Assembly (NCBI GenBank): GCA_900290095.1
Contig: OKQS01000001.1
Location: 612,431 to 676,430, forward strand
Length of the DNA: 64,000 nucleotides
Reading direction: 5' to 3'
DNA from: Khoudiadiopia massiliensis
GTDB lineage: Bacteria > Bacillota > Clostridia > Tissierellales > Peptoniphilaceae
Shown here: positions 52,008 to 60,919 of the stretch, one piece after another
How the letters are laid out: each line of letters opens with the position of its first letter
How positions within the stretch are numbered: the first letter of the stretch is position 1
Notes under the pieces: generated by a model
Told to the model about the DNA's origin: nothing
Database searches by the model: none
What the model saw: only the letters and a program-made list of their open reading frames with translations
Position numbers and translations under genes: made by a program

Positions 52008-54836
52008 TTATTTGTTTTTCCCGTGGCAGTTTTTATACTTCTTTCCTGAGCCACAGGGGCACGGGTCATTTCTTCCTATTTTTTTTGACTTTCTTACGAA
52101 TGGCTGATTGCTGCCCTCATCGTCCGGGGCTCCACCTTCCATTATCGGACCTGAAACCTGCTTTCTCTCAATACTTGAAGCCGGCACCAGATGATAGATA
52201 AGGCGGACAGTCTCTTCCTTAATGGAATCATTCATAGCCATAAACATGTCATAGCCCTCGTTGGCATAGGCCCTGACCGGATCCTCGTTTCCGTAGGATC
52301 TGACATTTATCTCTTTCCTGAGCTGGTCCATTGCATCGATGTGGTCCATCCATTTTGTGTCGACCACCCTCAAGAGGACAACGCGCTCAAGCTCTCTCAT
52401 GTTTTCGCTGCCAAGTTCCTCTTCCTTCTTTTCATAAAGGTCTTCGGCGATCTGTATGAGCTTTTTCTTCAGGTCTTCCTGGCTGATATCCCGGATTCGG
52501 CCAATGGCAAGCATGCCCTCCGGCAAATAAAGATTGTTGAGATAAGTAAAAAGTCCCTTCATTTCCCAATTCTCGGGCGATACGGTTTTTGAGCAGAAGG
52601 AATCCACAGCTTCAGAGATAACAGACTTTATCATCTCGTTGATGTAGTCTTTCATGTTTTCTCCCTTTAGGACCCTGTTGCGCTCCCCATAGACCGTATT
52701 CCTCTGAACATTCATGACATTGTCATATTCAAGAACTCTTTTTCTTATTGAGAAGTTGTTGGCCTCAACCCTCTTCTGAGCCATTTCTATGGACTTGGTC
52801 AGCATCCTGGCTTCCAGGGGGTCATCATCCGGAAGGAACTTTGATTGGGACATCTGCTTCATCTTCTCACCGCCATAGAGGAACATGAGCTTGTCCTCCA
52901 AGGATATGAAGAATCTTGAAACGCCCGGGTCTCCTTGCCTGCCTGAACGGCCTCTGAGCTGGTTATCAATACGCCTGGACTCGTGCCTGGAGGTGCCTAG
53001 GATATAGAGGCCTCCCCTTTCGACGACTTCCCTTGCGTTTTCTCCGGTTTCTACTGAAAACTCTTCCTTGAGCTTGCTGAATTTTTCACGGCTTTCCATG
53101 ATTTCCTTGCCGCTTACCCAGGCCTCTTCCTCGATCTCCCCGTCCTCATTGACTACGGGATCAAGCGGGAACCTGTCATCTTCTTCAACATGCCTGAATG
53201 AGTCGGCCCACTCTATGAGGGCATCCGTATAGCCCTGTTTTCTCATGGCATCCTTGGCCATCCATTCGGGGTTTCCTCCCAAAACTATATCGGTACCACG
53301 ACCGGCCATGTTGGTTGCTATGGTTACTGTTCCCAATCGACCTGCCTGGGCTACGATCTGGGCTTCCAGTTTATGCTGCTTGGCATTCAAGACTGAGTGC
53401 TTGATTCCGGCCCTCTTCAAAAGGCTTGAGATCAGCTCCGATGTCTCGATATCGACGGTACCTACCAGGATAGGCTGGCCAGTCTCATGGACGCTTCTTA
53501 TTTCTTCAACAATGGCCTTGAATTTCCCCTCTTCGTTTTTGAAGATGAGGTCATCATTGTCGGCCCTTATCATTGGTTTGTTTGTTGGAATTTCTATAAC
53601 GTCCAGGTTATATATTTCGGCAAATTCATCTTTTTCGGTCATGGCTGTACCGGTCATACCGGAGAGCTTGCCGTACATTAAGAAGAAGTTCTGGAAGGTT
53701 ATGGTTGCCAATGTTTTCGATTCGGACTGGATCTCAACATTTTCCTTGGCTTCAATGGCCTGGTGGAGGCCGTCGGAGTAGCGACGTCCCTCCATAATAC
53801 GTCCGGTAAACTCATCGACTATTTTGACCTGGCCGTCAACGACTACATAGTCTATATCCCTTTTCATGGTGGTCCTGGCTTTCAGGGCCTGGTTTATGTA
53901 GTGCATAAGCTCCATGTGGGAGGGATCCGAGATATTCTCAACATTGAAAAAAGCTTCAGCCTTGCCGTTTCCTTTTTCTGTGAGGTTGGCGGACTTTCTC
54001 TTCATGTCCACAACATAGTCCACGGTCTCCATCTTGTGCTCTTCCAAGAGATTGTCAAGTGGGTTAGACTTGTCGTCCTCATCCGGGTCCAGAATCCTTC
54101 CCTTCAATGTTTTGATGAAGGTGTCGGCCCTGCTGTACATCTCTGTTGAGGGGTCGCCCTGGCCTGAAATTATCAAGGGGGTCCTGGCCTCATCGATCAG
54201 GATGGAGTCAACCTCATCGACTATGGCAAAATTTAAGCCCCTCTGGACAACTCCCGATTCATAGATGGCCATATTGTCCCTCAAGTAGTCAAAACCGAAC
54301 TGGTTGTTGGTACCATAGGTGATGTCGGCATTATAGGCAGACTGCCTTTCAGTCGTGGTCATCTCCTGCAAAATACATCCTACTGTCAGGCCCAAAAATT
54401 CATGGACCTTGCCCATCCATTCAGAGTCACGGTTGGCCAGGTAGTCGTTCACGGTTACTATGTGGACGCCCTTGCCGGCAATGGCGTTTAAATATGCGGG
54501 CATGGTTGATACAAGGGTCTTTCCTTCACCGGTCTTCATCTCGGCTATCCTGCCCTGGTGGAGGATAATTCCTCCGATGATCTGGACCGGATAGGGTTTC
54601 ATATTTAAAACTCTCCAAGCCGCCTCTCTTACGGTTGCGAAAGCTTCCGGCAGAAGGTCGTCAAGACTTTCCCCGTTTTTATATCTTTCCTTGAACTCGG
54701 CAGTCTTAGATCTGAGTTGGCTGTCGCTAAGCGTCTCCATGGTTTTTTCCAATCCCAGAACTTTGTCTACCAGGGGTTGGATTTTGGCAATTTCCTTTTC
54801 AGAAAAGGATTTTGTAAAGAAATCAAATAAGCCCAT
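52008..54836 (-). CDS. secA: Preprotein translocase ATPase SecA
   Basis: Motor of the Sec export pathway at SecYEG. 942 residues. Walker A is in [23 protein letters not shown]-type motif in [19 protein letters not shown], and the C-terminal zinc finger is [18 protein letters not shown], used for SecB or membrane binding. The start is the ATG at 54836 (MGLFDFF) with AAAGGA upstream. secA-prfB adjacency, with hpf upstream, is conserved across Bacillota. Confidence 0.96.
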   Translation of the reverse strand: MGLFDFFTKSFSEKEIAKIQPLVDKVLGLEKTMETLSDSQLRSKTAEFKERYKNGESLDDLLPEAFATVREAAWRVLNMKPYPVQIIGGIILHQGRIAEMKTGEGKTLVSTMPAYLNAIAGKGVHIVTVNDYLANRDSEWMGKVHEFLGLTVGCILQEMTTTERQSAYNADITYGTNNQFGFDYLRDNMAIYESGVVQRGLNFAIVDEVDSILIDEARTPLIISGQGDPSTEMYSRADTFIKTLKGRILDPDEDDKSNPLDNLLEEHKMETVDYVVDMKRKSANLTEKGNGKAEAFFNVENISDPSHMELMHYINQALKARTTMKRDIDYVVVDGQVKIVDEFTGRIMEGRRYSDGLHQAIEAKENVEIQSESKTLATITFQNFFLMYGKLSGMTGTAMTEKDEFAEIYNLDVIEIPTNKPMIRADNDDLIFKNEEGKFKAIVEEIRSVHETGQPILVGTVDIETSELISSLLKRAGIKHSVLNAKQHKLEAQIVAQAGRLGTVTIATNMAGRGTDIVLGGNPEWMAKDAMRKQGYTDALIEWADSFRHVEEDDRFPLDPVVNEDGEIEEEAWVSGKEIMESREKFSKLKEEFSVETGENAREVVERGGLYILGTSRHESRRIDNQLRGRSGRQGDPGVSRFFISLEDKLMFLYGGEKMKQMSQSKFLPDDDPLEARMLTKSIEMAQKRVEANNFSIRKRVLEYDNVMNVQRNTVYGERNRVLKGENMKDYINEMIKSVISEAVDSFCSKTVSPENWEMKGLFTYLNNLYLPEGMLAIGRIRDISQEDLKKKLIQIAEDLYEKKEEELGSENMRELERVVLLRVVDTKWMDHIDAMDQLRKEINVRSYGNEDPVRAYANEGYDMFMAMNDSIKEETVRLIYHLVPASSIERKQVSGPIMEGGAPDDEGSNQPFVRKSKKIGRNDPCPCGSGKKYKNCHGKNK

Positions 54837-54884
54837 ACTTTCCTTTCTCACTTCCTCTTAAATTACAAATAGTCATACAGATTT

Positions 54885-54926
54885 ATTATACACAATATTA
54901 GACATGCTGATATAGTCAGCATGTCT
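54885..54926 (-). promoter_or_regulatory. secA promoter region with perfect 11-bp inverted repeat
   Basis: Minus strand TATAAT (54885-54890) lies about 50 bases before secA. Just upstream is the inverted repeat AGACATGCTGA-(5)-TCAGCATGTCT (54900-54926), covering the spacer and -35 zone. Neither strand has a T-run after it, so it looks more like an operator than a terminator (inference). Confidence 0.5.
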
Positions 54927-55039
54927 CAAAATCAACCTTCTTTTAATTTTTCTCGTTATTATATCAAATTTGAACTTTATAAGTGTGTAAATTATGAGTA
55001 GGAAAGCTGTTAAGGAATAAAAAAACTTCAGATACATTG

Positions 55040-55084
55040 AAAAGGGGCCATGCATCAGGCCTCGCCTTTTGCATAACCCCTTTT
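55040..55084 (-). terminator. Long hairpin terminator after the 55089 lipoprotein gene
   Basis: Minus-strand arms AAAAGGGGTTATGC / GCATGGCCCCTTTT (14 bp with two G-T pairs), a 3x3 internal loop, then AGGC-GAG-GCCT. The 3' arm ends in TTTT. It begins five bases past the stop codon. Confidence 0.75.
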
Positions 55085-55088
55085 ATAA

Positions 55089-55721
55089 CTATTTTATTTC
55101 AAAATCCTTTTTATTAAAGTTGTTTCTAAACGGATAGATTCTTTTGCCAGTGAACCTGCTTTTGAAGAAAAGCTTTTTCATGACTTCATCATTTAGTTCT
55201 GAATAAAAGTCTTGATTTTCAGGGAGTTCTATTGGTGGACAAGACTCAAGTTCCGGAGTCAAATCTTTACCATAATCATAGCCCAAACTGTATTCTGAGT
55301 CTATTTCATCACATCTACTAATATATCCTGTAGTTCCAGCCACCTTACTAAACTTATCATTTTTGACGTCATATACATAATAAAAGTCTCTGAAATCAGC
55401 AAATGTTTCATCCCTTCCTTCTAAAATGACTTGATCTTTTTTATAATCCAAAACGGGTAAAGCTAAATACCCTGGAGCAAAAGCTTTGTCATCGTCAAGA
55501 GAATAGGCATGGGTTATTTCCTTTTTATTCTTATCATATATGAAGAATGTTTGCGGCATTGTTATTACAGCATAATCCTCTTTTTCGAAAACACGCGGTG
55601 AATTGGATCCAAAAAATATATAGGTCATATAAGAAGGTGATGTTAAAAAACTTCTGTCTTCTCTTCCGCATGATGTAAGCAATACTATAATCGCGAATAG
55701 TGTAACAAAAATTTTTTTCAT
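55089..55721 (-). CDS. Lipoprotein of unknown function
   Basis: 210 residues. Clear lipoprotein signal (MKKIFVTLFAIIVLLTSCG; lipobox LTSC, Cys about 18). The mature part is rich in Tyr, Phe, Asp and Lys, with possible beta-propeller-like strands (TFFIYDKNKKEITHAYSL, FYYVYDVKNDKFSKVAG). Two more cysteines occur at about residues 136 and 159. I do not recognise the family. AGGAGG precedes the ATG. It is inserted between hpf and secA, has its own promoter and a strong terminator, and is visibly more AT-rich than its neighbours, which may point to recent acquisition. Confidence 0.8.
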   Translation of the reverse strand: MKKIFVTLFAIIVLLTSCGREDRSFLTSPSYMTYIFFGSNSPRVFEKEDYAVITMPQTFFIYDKNKKEITHAYSLDDDKAFAPGYLALPVLDYKKDQVILEGRDETFADFRDFYYVYDVKNDKFSKVAGTTGYISRCDEIDSEYSLGYDYGKDLTPELESCPPIELPENQDFYSELNDEVMKKLFFKSRFTGKRIYPFRNNFNKKDFEIK

Positions 55722-55741
55722 ATTGCCTCCTAAAACTTAGC

Positions 55742-55771
55742 ATTATTCAAGTTCTGCTATTTTCTAGTCAA
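55742..55771 (-). promoter_or_regulatory. Candidate promoter of the 55089 lipoprotein gene
   Basis: Minus strand: -35 TTGACT (55766-55771), 18-base spacer, -10 AATAAT (55742-55747), directly after the hpf stop. Confidence 0.55.
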
Positions 55772-55775
55772 GCAA

Positions 55776-56336
55776 CTACTTGGTAAAGTGTCCCTCAGCC
55801 GGGCTGATCATGCCATAATTTCCGGCCTTTCTTCTATATACAACTGAGAGGGTATCAAGGTCCATATTGAGGAAGAGGAAGAAGTCATGGCCCAAAAGCT
55901 CCATCTGCATAACAGCTTCTTCAGGTGTCATGGGCTTGACATCTATTTCCTTTACCCTCTCAAGATCAACACCTTCGCCGGCCTGAGCCTCTTCGGGCAG
56001 GTCTTTGATTTCTTCGAATACCAGGCCTGTTTTTGTCTTCCTATGCTTCTTCTGCAATTTGGTCTTGAATTTTCTTATCTGTGATACCAGGGCATCCACG
56101 CATTGGTCCACACTCTGCAGCATATCGAAGGAGGATTGGTCTGCACGGAAAATCGTATCTGAACCCGGCACAGGAATTGTTATTTCAACCCTTTTATGCT
56201 GGCCCTCAGTGGACATGGTTATGGTTGCCTGAACGTCTTCTTCAAAGTACTTGTCAAGCCTGTTTACTTTTGACAAGGTTTCTTCTTTGAAATTGTCGCG
56301 AACGTGAATATTCTTACCTACAAAACGAGCTTTCAT
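55776..56336 (-). CDS. hpf: Ribosome hibernation promoting factor, long form
   Basis: 186 residues. The N-terminal S30AE domain (about 1-100; MKARFVGKNIHVRDNFKEE, then IPVPGSDTIFRADQSS and KKHRK) binds the decoding region of 30S. The C-terminal dimerisation domain has VVYRRKAGNYGMISP, which pairs two 70S ribosomes into 100S dimers. AAAAGGAGG precedes the ATG. It lies upstream of secA as in other Bacillota, though a lipoprotein gene now separates them. Confidence 0.94.
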   Translation of the reverse strand: MKARFVGKNIHVRDNFKEETLSKVNRLDKYFEEDVQATITMSTEGQHKRVEITIPVPGSDTIFRADQSSFDMLQSVDQCVDALVSQIRKFKTKLQKKHRKTKTGLVFEEIKDLPEEAQAGEGVDLERVKEIDVKPMTPEEAVMQMELLGHDFFLFLNMDLDTLSVVYRRKAGNYGMISPAEGHFTK

Positions 56337-56892
56337 AGCGTCCTCCTTTTCTATTAATTCAATTTTACCCTATTTTCACCTTTAGCGGAGAATTTTGGGA
56401 AAAAGTTTTCATATTTTTTCTCTAAAATGCCAAGAGGGTCCGAAAAAAGAATATTAATTAATCCTTAAATTTCAAAGCCCATGTTTTAGACCTTTGAATA
56501 AATATTTTTCAATTTGCCGTTTTACACCATGCTTAAATCTTGTGGGAAAAGGTGGGAAAATATTGTGGATAATGTTGATAATTTTCTGTATAAGCCTTTA
56601 TAAGCCATTTTTATCCACAAGTTGTCCACATTTTGGTGGATAACTTGTGGACTTTACTAAAATTTGACATTTCCTTTACTTTTTGTATGCAATCTTCTCC
56701 ACCTAAAATATGCCCATTTGCTTGAAAAAATATTCTCTCACTTGTGGTTTTCAATTTACAGTCCACCCCATATTGTGGCCTGAACAATTGTTCCCTTTGA
56801 GTTTTTTGAAATATTATTAGGTCTCCATACCTTGGGTATAAATAATTTCCGAAAGATAGAAAAGTTTTTCTGAGTTATGGAAAGGAAATAAT
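56337..56892. other. 556-base AT-rich intergenic region between hpf and a glutaredoxin gene
   Basis: Largest gap in the window, lying between divergently transcribed genes. It contains an AT-rich stretch (about 56440-56515), the DnaA-box cluster (56564-56651), scattered TGTGG/CCACA fragments up to about 56780, and the upstream region of the glutaredoxin gene. No open frame with a ribosome binding site and no tRNA are seen. Gene direction and strand composition do not switch here. Confidence 0.7.
56564..56651. repeat. DnaA-box cluster with near-perfect 16-bp inverted repeat
   Basis: Two perfect DnaA boxes (TGTGGATAA 56564-56572; TTATCCACA 56611-56619) and three one-mismatch boxes (56573-56581, 56622-56630, 56635-56643) lie within 80 bases on both strands. 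Positions 56614-56629 and 56636-56651 form arms TCCACAAGTTGTCCAC / GTGGATAACTTGTGGA with one G-T mismatch and a six-base loop. Confidence 0.75.
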
Positions 56893-57195
56893 ATGAAAAA
56901 ATTAGTTCTCTATAAAAAAGATGTCTGCCCCTACTGCCAAAAAGTCATGAACTTCATGGACAAAAACGGCATCGACAGCGTTGAAATGAAGGATATTATT
57001 GAAGATCCAAAAAATGAGGAGTTCTTGATAAAAGAGGGTGGACTTGATCAGGTTCCCTGCCTCTTTATCGACGGCAAGGCTATGTATGAGTCTGATGACA
57101 TCATTGAATACTTGAAAGAAAGCCTCCTGCAGGGAAAAGATATTTCCGAATCAAAGGATGATCAGGCTTCTGACGGTATGTGCCCCATATTCTAA
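56893..57195 (+). CDS. Glutaredoxin-like protein with cysteine tail
   Basis: 100 residues. Thioredoxin fold with KKDVCPYCQKVMNFMDKNGI (active site CPYC), the cis-Pro segment DQVPCLFIDGKAMYESDD and IIEYLKE, as in glutaredoxins. After the domain comes a polar tail ending in MCPIF, so the protein has four cysteines. Substrate is unknown; reduction of disulfides or mycothiol/glutathione-like mixed disulfides are options. AAAGGA sits six bases before the ATG. It stands alone on the plus strand, closed by a hairpin terminator. Confidence 0.88.
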   Translation: MKKLVLYKKDVCPYCQKVMNFMDKNGIDSVEMKDIIEDPKNEEFLIKEGGLDQVPCLFIDGKAMYESDDIIEYLKESLLQGKDISESKDDQASDGMCPIF

Positions 57196-57221
57196 AATCT
57201 TTATCAAATAAAATAAAAATA

Positions 57222-57270
57222 AACCCTTACTTGCGGATCCACTTGATATCCACTTGTAAGGGTTGTTTTT
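57222..57270. terminator. Terminator of the glutaredoxin gene
   Basis: Perfect 9-bp arms AACCCTTAC / GTAAGGGTT (57222-57230, 57256-57264) followed by GTTTTT on the plus strand; the minus strand also ends in a T-rich run. The loop holds two copies of ATCCACTTG. Confidence 0.8.
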
Positions 57271-57284
57271 AAATAAAACTGCTC

Positions 57285-58226
57285 TTACTTAAAAAAGCTT
57301 TTTATGAAGCTCATGACTATATAGGTGGCCAGGGCAGAGGCCCCAATGGAAATAGCCATTGAAATAAGAACTCCACCCAGTCTTCCCGATGACTTCTTCT
57401 TTTTCCCCAATCTGAATCTCTTCTTTATATTGGTGAAATCCATTGTGTTGATTTTTTCATCTTCCTCGGGAATAATTCTGGCCAGGTCCATCTCCTCTTT
57501 GGAAAATGGCATGGGATTTTTCAGGTATTCCCTCAAGGCTTTTACATTCCTACTTAGAATTGCTTTGGGTTCAAAAATCTTCAGGCGGTTTAGGGCTGCA
57601 GGCCTGTCAACCACTCCTGTCCAAAGCTCTATTTCCCTTTTATTACATTCCTCTACAAAAGCCTCTTTAATGCTCATATTCCTGACTATGATGGCTTCCA
57701 GCTTGAGGTCCCCTATATCTTCGAAAAAGTTCTGGGGCGGGTTCTCCACCAAGAGGGCCAGCCTGGCCTCGGAATTGTGGTCCCTTATTATCCTCATGCT
57801 TGAAATCCTGTTTGAGGTGAAGATTGTTCGGTCCAAAAGCTTGTGGCGTGTGACCGTTTCAAGCAGGGCTTCTTCCATCCCCGGATATAGGAAATTGTCG
57901 TTCTTCATCCTGATTATGCTCTCGTGAGGGAGTCTTTCAGCCCATTCAAGATACTCTTCAAGGCTGGGTATATGGACATCTTCCTTGGAAGTAAAGTTCC
58001 TGAATGTCTGTGATTGGAGCTCTGCCAGGGTATGGTGGCGGACAAAGCCCACCCCCTCTATCATCCTTGACTCGGAGTCATCGTGAAAAACCACCAGCTT
58101 GCTGTCTCTTGAGAAATGAACATCCAGCTGGATCCCGTCGGCTCCGGCAAAAATGGCCTCCTGAAAAGCCTGCATTGTATTCTCGGGATATTTATCGTCA
58201 ACCCCTCTATAGGCGAAAATCTTCAT
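57285..58226 (-). CDS. Membrane-anchored GDPD-fold protein, predicted inactive
   Basis: 313 residues. The glycerophosphodiester phosphodiesterase fold is recognisable: PENTMQAFQEAI, then GIQLDVHFSRDSKLVVFHDD. Active-site positions have changed. The catalytic His of AHRG is Tyr6 (AYRG), the metal-binding Glu of E-x-D is Gln33 (IQLDV), and the Glu of the later E-x-K motif is Arg106 (IIRMKND); the second His (His48) remains. A C-terminal transmembrane helix (about 286-310) would hold it in the membrane with the domain in the cytoplasm. I predict little or no diesterase activity. It is 18 bases after the ABC-F gene, in its operon. Confidence 0.75.
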   Translation of the reverse strand: MKIFAYRGVDDKYPENTMQAFQEAIFAGADGIQLDVHFSRDSKLVVFHDDSESRMIEGVGFVRHHTLAELQSQTFRNFTSKEDVHIPSLEEYLEWAERLPHESIIRMKNDNFLYPGMEEALLETVTRHKLLDRTIFTSNRISSMRIIRDHNSEARLALLVENPPQNFFEDIGDLKLEAIIVRNMSIKEAFVEECNKREIELWTGVVDRPAALNRLKIFEPKAILSRNVKALREYLKNPMPFSKEEMDLARIIPEEDEKINTMDFTNIKKRFRLGKKKKSSGRLGGVLISMAISIGASALATYIVMSFIKSFFK

Positions 58227-58244
58227 CTCTTCCCCCTTCCGGAC

Positions 58245-60191
58245 TCAAAATTGGTCATCCTCTTCATCAAAGAGCATGGCCAGCTCGAGCCACGAATCCC
58301 CAAGTTCCTCTTTTTCCTTGGCTATATTTGAAAGCCGGTCATGCAGAGACATGGCTTCCTCATAGTTTTCATAAAGAGTCCCGTCCAAAGCCTTCTTCTG
58401 CAATTCCGCTTCTTTTTCAGTCAGTTCTTTAATTTTATCATCAATTTCTTTCATTTGGGTCTTTAGTCGCCTAATTTCTTTCTTGGCCAGCTTTTCCTTT
58501 TTTCTTTCCTTTTTCTTTTGGGTTTCTGTCAGCAAGGCCGAGTCTGAATTTTCTTCTTCCTTTTTATTCACTGAATCTATATAGGCCAGATAGTCATCGT
58601 AATTTCCCTTAACCTCTTCAATGCCTCCCTCTGTCAGGCGGAGGATTTTCTTACAGACCCTGTTTAGAAAATATCGGTCGTGGCTTATGGCAAGCACAGT
58701 CCCCTCATAGTCCCTCAGGGCATTTTCCAGGATTTCCCGGCTCTCCATATCGAGATGGTTTGTGGGCTCGTCCATTAGAAGAAGATTGGCTTGTGAAAGC
58801 ATTAGCTTGAGTAGGGCCAGCCTGGCTTTTTCACCGCCTGAGAGGCCTCCGACTTTTCTGAACAGGGTATCCCCCTTAAACTGGAACTTGGCCAAGTTTG
58901 ACCTGACCTCGTAGCGGTCCATCTGCGGATAGGCCGACCAGAATTCTTCAATAACGGTATTGTCATCATCCAAGGTCTTTTGCTCCTGGTCGAAATAGGC
59001 CACCTTAACAGCCGATCCGAAGCGTATATCTCCCCCGTCAATGCCTTCTTTTTTCATAAGCATCCTGAAAAGGGTTGTCTTTCCTGCCCCGTTTGGACCT
59101 ATAAGCCCGGCTTTTTCCCCCCTGCCCAGGTAAAAACTCAGGTTTTTAAAAAGGGGCCTACCGTCAAAGCTTTTTTCAAGGTCCTCAACTATCAGGACAT
59201 CATCTCCCGACCTGTACCTGGCTTTTAGGTTAAAGGCCATCTGCTTTTGATCTTTTGGCGGGAGCTCTATCCTCTCCATCTTGTCAAGGAGTTTTTGCCT
59301 TGACCTGGATTGGGAAATCCCCCTCTTCCTCTTGGATCCTCCAAGCTTTGACAGCCTTTCAATTATTTCTTCCTGGCGGGCAATCTCTTCCTGCTGGTTT
59401 TCATAGGCTCTTTCAAGGATTTCCAGATCCTTGGCCCTCCTAACCGTGTATTCCCCGTAGCCGCAGTTATATATATGTATTTTTTTGCCTTGGATCAAAA
59501 AGGTCCTGTCGGCCAACTTGTCCAGGAAATACCTGTCGTGGGAAATAATCATACAGGCTCCCCTGAAATCCCCAATAAAGTTCTCCAAAAATCTTATGGC
59601 GTCTATGTCAAGATGGTTGGTGGGCTCGTCCAGTAGGAGCATGTCGGGCCGGCCGCTCAGCATTTGAGCAAGCTCCAATCTCGATTTTTCCCCACCCGAA
59701 AGGACATTGACAGGATCATCATACCTGTCCTCGCTGAATCCCATGCCCTTCAATATCCCCTTAATTTCAGACATATAGGAAAGGCCGCCCTCTTCCTCAA
59801 ACTTATCTGTAAGCCACTGGTAGTCACTCATGATCCTGGTCAGTTCTTCCTTGGTCTGCTTTTCTCCCATGAGTTTTTCCAAGCGCCCCATCTTTTTTTC
59901 TATTTCAAAAGCCCGCCAATAGGCCTTTTTACATTCTTCGAAGATGCTGTTTTCCGACTCTATGTGGACATTTTGCTTTAAATAGGCAATCCTCAGGTCC
60001 CCGCTTTTAAAGATATTCCCCGAGTCGACCTCCATTTCTCCTACAATCATGCGGAAAAGGCTGGTTTTGCCAACTCCGTTTGCCCCGATGATGGCCACCT
60101 TGTCCCCGTCATCGATCTGAAAGCTGACGTCATTTATTATGGTTTTATCAGCAAAGCTCTTGGTTAAATTGTCAACAGTCAGTATGGCCAT
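58245..60191 (-). CDS. ABC-F family ribosome-associated ATPase (YdiF-like)
   Basis: 648 residues with two ABC ATPase domains and no transmembrane part. First Walker A GANGVGKTSLFRMIVGE and signature VLSGGEKSRLELAQML; second Walker A GPNGAGKTTLFRMLMKK and signature GLSGGEKARLALLKLM. The interdomain linker (about 235-310) is basic and helical, and the C-terminus is a Lys/Glu-rich coiled coil, as in Uup/YdiF. ABC-F proteins resolve stalled ribosomes or give antibiotic protection; the housekeeping YdiF type is favoured by its place next to rex, as in Bacillus. Confidence 0.92.
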   Translation of the reverse strand: MAILTVDNLTKSFADKTIINDVSFQIDDGDKVAIIGANGVGKTSLFRMIVGEMEVDSGNIFKSGDLRIAYLKQNVHIESENSIFEECKKAYWRAFEIEKKMGRLEKLMGEKQTKEELTRIMSDYQWLTDKFEEEGGLSYMSEIKGILKGMGFSEDRYDDPVNVLSGGEKSRLELAQMLSGRPDMLLLDEPTNHLDIDAIRFLENFIGDFRGACMIISHDRYFLDKLADRTFLIQGKKIHIYNCGYGEYTVRRAKDLEILERAYENQQEEIARQEEIIERLSKLGGSKRKRGISQSRSRQKLLDKMERIELPPKDQKQMAFNLKARYRSGDDVLIVEDLEKSFDGRPLFKNLSFYLGRGEKAGLIGPNGAGKTTLFRMLMKKEGIDGGDIRFGSAVKVAYFDQEQKTLDDDNTVIEEFWSAYPQMDRYEVRSNLAKFQFKGDTLFRKVGGLSGGEKARLALLKLMLSQANLLLMDEPTNHLDMESREILENALRDYEGTVLAISHDRYFLNRVCKKILRLTEGGIEEVKGNYDDYLAYIDSVNKKEEENSDSALLTETQKKKERKKEKLAKKEIRRLKTQMKEIDDKIKELTEKEAELQKKALDGTLYENYEEAMSLHDRLSNIAKEKEELGDSWLELAMLFDEEDDQF

Positions 60192-60217
60192 ATCAAACTC
60201 TTCTTATAAACTCTCTT

Positions 60218-60868
60218 CTAGTTTTCCCAATAATCGTGAGGGTTATGTATGTAATAAGTTAATGTGTGCAGGCTCTCCTCAAGAGAGACATTCTCTATAA
60301 CAAGGCCTTTCGGAAGAACCAGGTCCGAATATGCAAAATTCCATATCCCCTGGATACCGGCCCTGGCAGCGGCCTCTGCCACTTCCTGGGCATATTCGGG
60401 CGGTGTGGTAATGGTTAAAATATTGATTTCAAGTTTCCGACAAGTCTCCTCAAGTTCCTTTACATCCAGGATTTCTATTCCCCTCAAGGATTTTCCTATC
60501 TTTTCAGGGCTACTGTCGAAAAGGGCGGTCAGCCTGTAACCCCGGTCGGTAAAAAGCTGGGAATTGGCTATGGCCTTTCCCATATGTCCAATACCGACTA
60601 TGGCCAACTTCTCTCCCCTATTCAAGCCCAAAATCTCAGCTACCTGTTCCTTCAAAGAAGCAACCCTATATCCGAAGCCCTGTTGGCCGAAGCCTCCGAA
60701 ATGATTGAGGTCCTGGCGGATCTGAGATGCTGTAAATCCCGTTATCCGACTGAGTTCCGCTGAAGACACTCTCTCAGTTCCTCGATGTTGGAGCTCCGTC
60801 AAATAGCGATAATACTTGGTCAATCTCCTAACCACCGCCTTGGGGATTTTTTTCATAACCTTCTTCAT
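60218..60868 (-). CDS. rex: Redox-sensing transcriptional repressor Rex
   Basis: 216 residues. N-terminal winged helix (RVSSAELSRITGFTASQIRQDL) and Rossmann domain (LAIVGIGHMGKAIAN) that reads the NADH/NAD+ ratio; a C-terminal swapped helix ends the protein. It represses fermentation and electron-transfer genes at high NAD+. The ATG at 60868 is chosen because GGGAGG lies seven bases upstream; the ATG two codons earlier is almost on top of it. The ABC-F gene follows after 26 bases. I found no convincing Rex operator in the window. Confidence 0.95.
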   Translation of the reverse strand: MKKVMKKIPKAVVRRLTKYYRYLTELQHRGTERVSSAELSRITGFTASQIRQDLNHFGGFGQQGFGYRVASLKEQVAEILGLNRGEKLAIVGIGHMGKAIANSQLFTDRGYRLTALFDSSPEKIGKSLRGIEILDVKELEETCRKLEINILTITTPPEYAQEVAEAAARAGIQGIWNFAYSDLVLPKGLVIENVSLEESLHTLTYYIHNPHDYWEN

Positions 60869-60919
60869 CGACATGCCTCCCTTCCCTGGATTTTCACTTT
60901 TCCCGTTTTACTTACTTAA

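Noticed and set aside
53245-53781. 178-codon plus-strand open frame inside secA
   Set aside because: It is antisense to the conserved SecA core; Ser/Pro-rich composition is typical of a shadow frame.
54873-55055. 60-codon minus-strand frame with one hydrophobic segment, upstream of secA
   Set aside because: It would cross the perfect inverted repeat and the secA promoter, has only a weak GGCGAGG upstream, and begins inside the lipoprotein terminator. I treat it as non-coding.
56337-56892. Chromosome replication origin
   Set aside because: DnaA boxes and AT-rich DNA are present, but gene strand and composition do not switch and dnaA, dnaN, rpmH or gyrase genes are absent. Kept only as a DnaA-box cluster.
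57325-57927. 200-codon plus-strand open frame
   Set aside because: It is antisense to the GDPD-like gene, which has a good start, operon position and recognisable fold.
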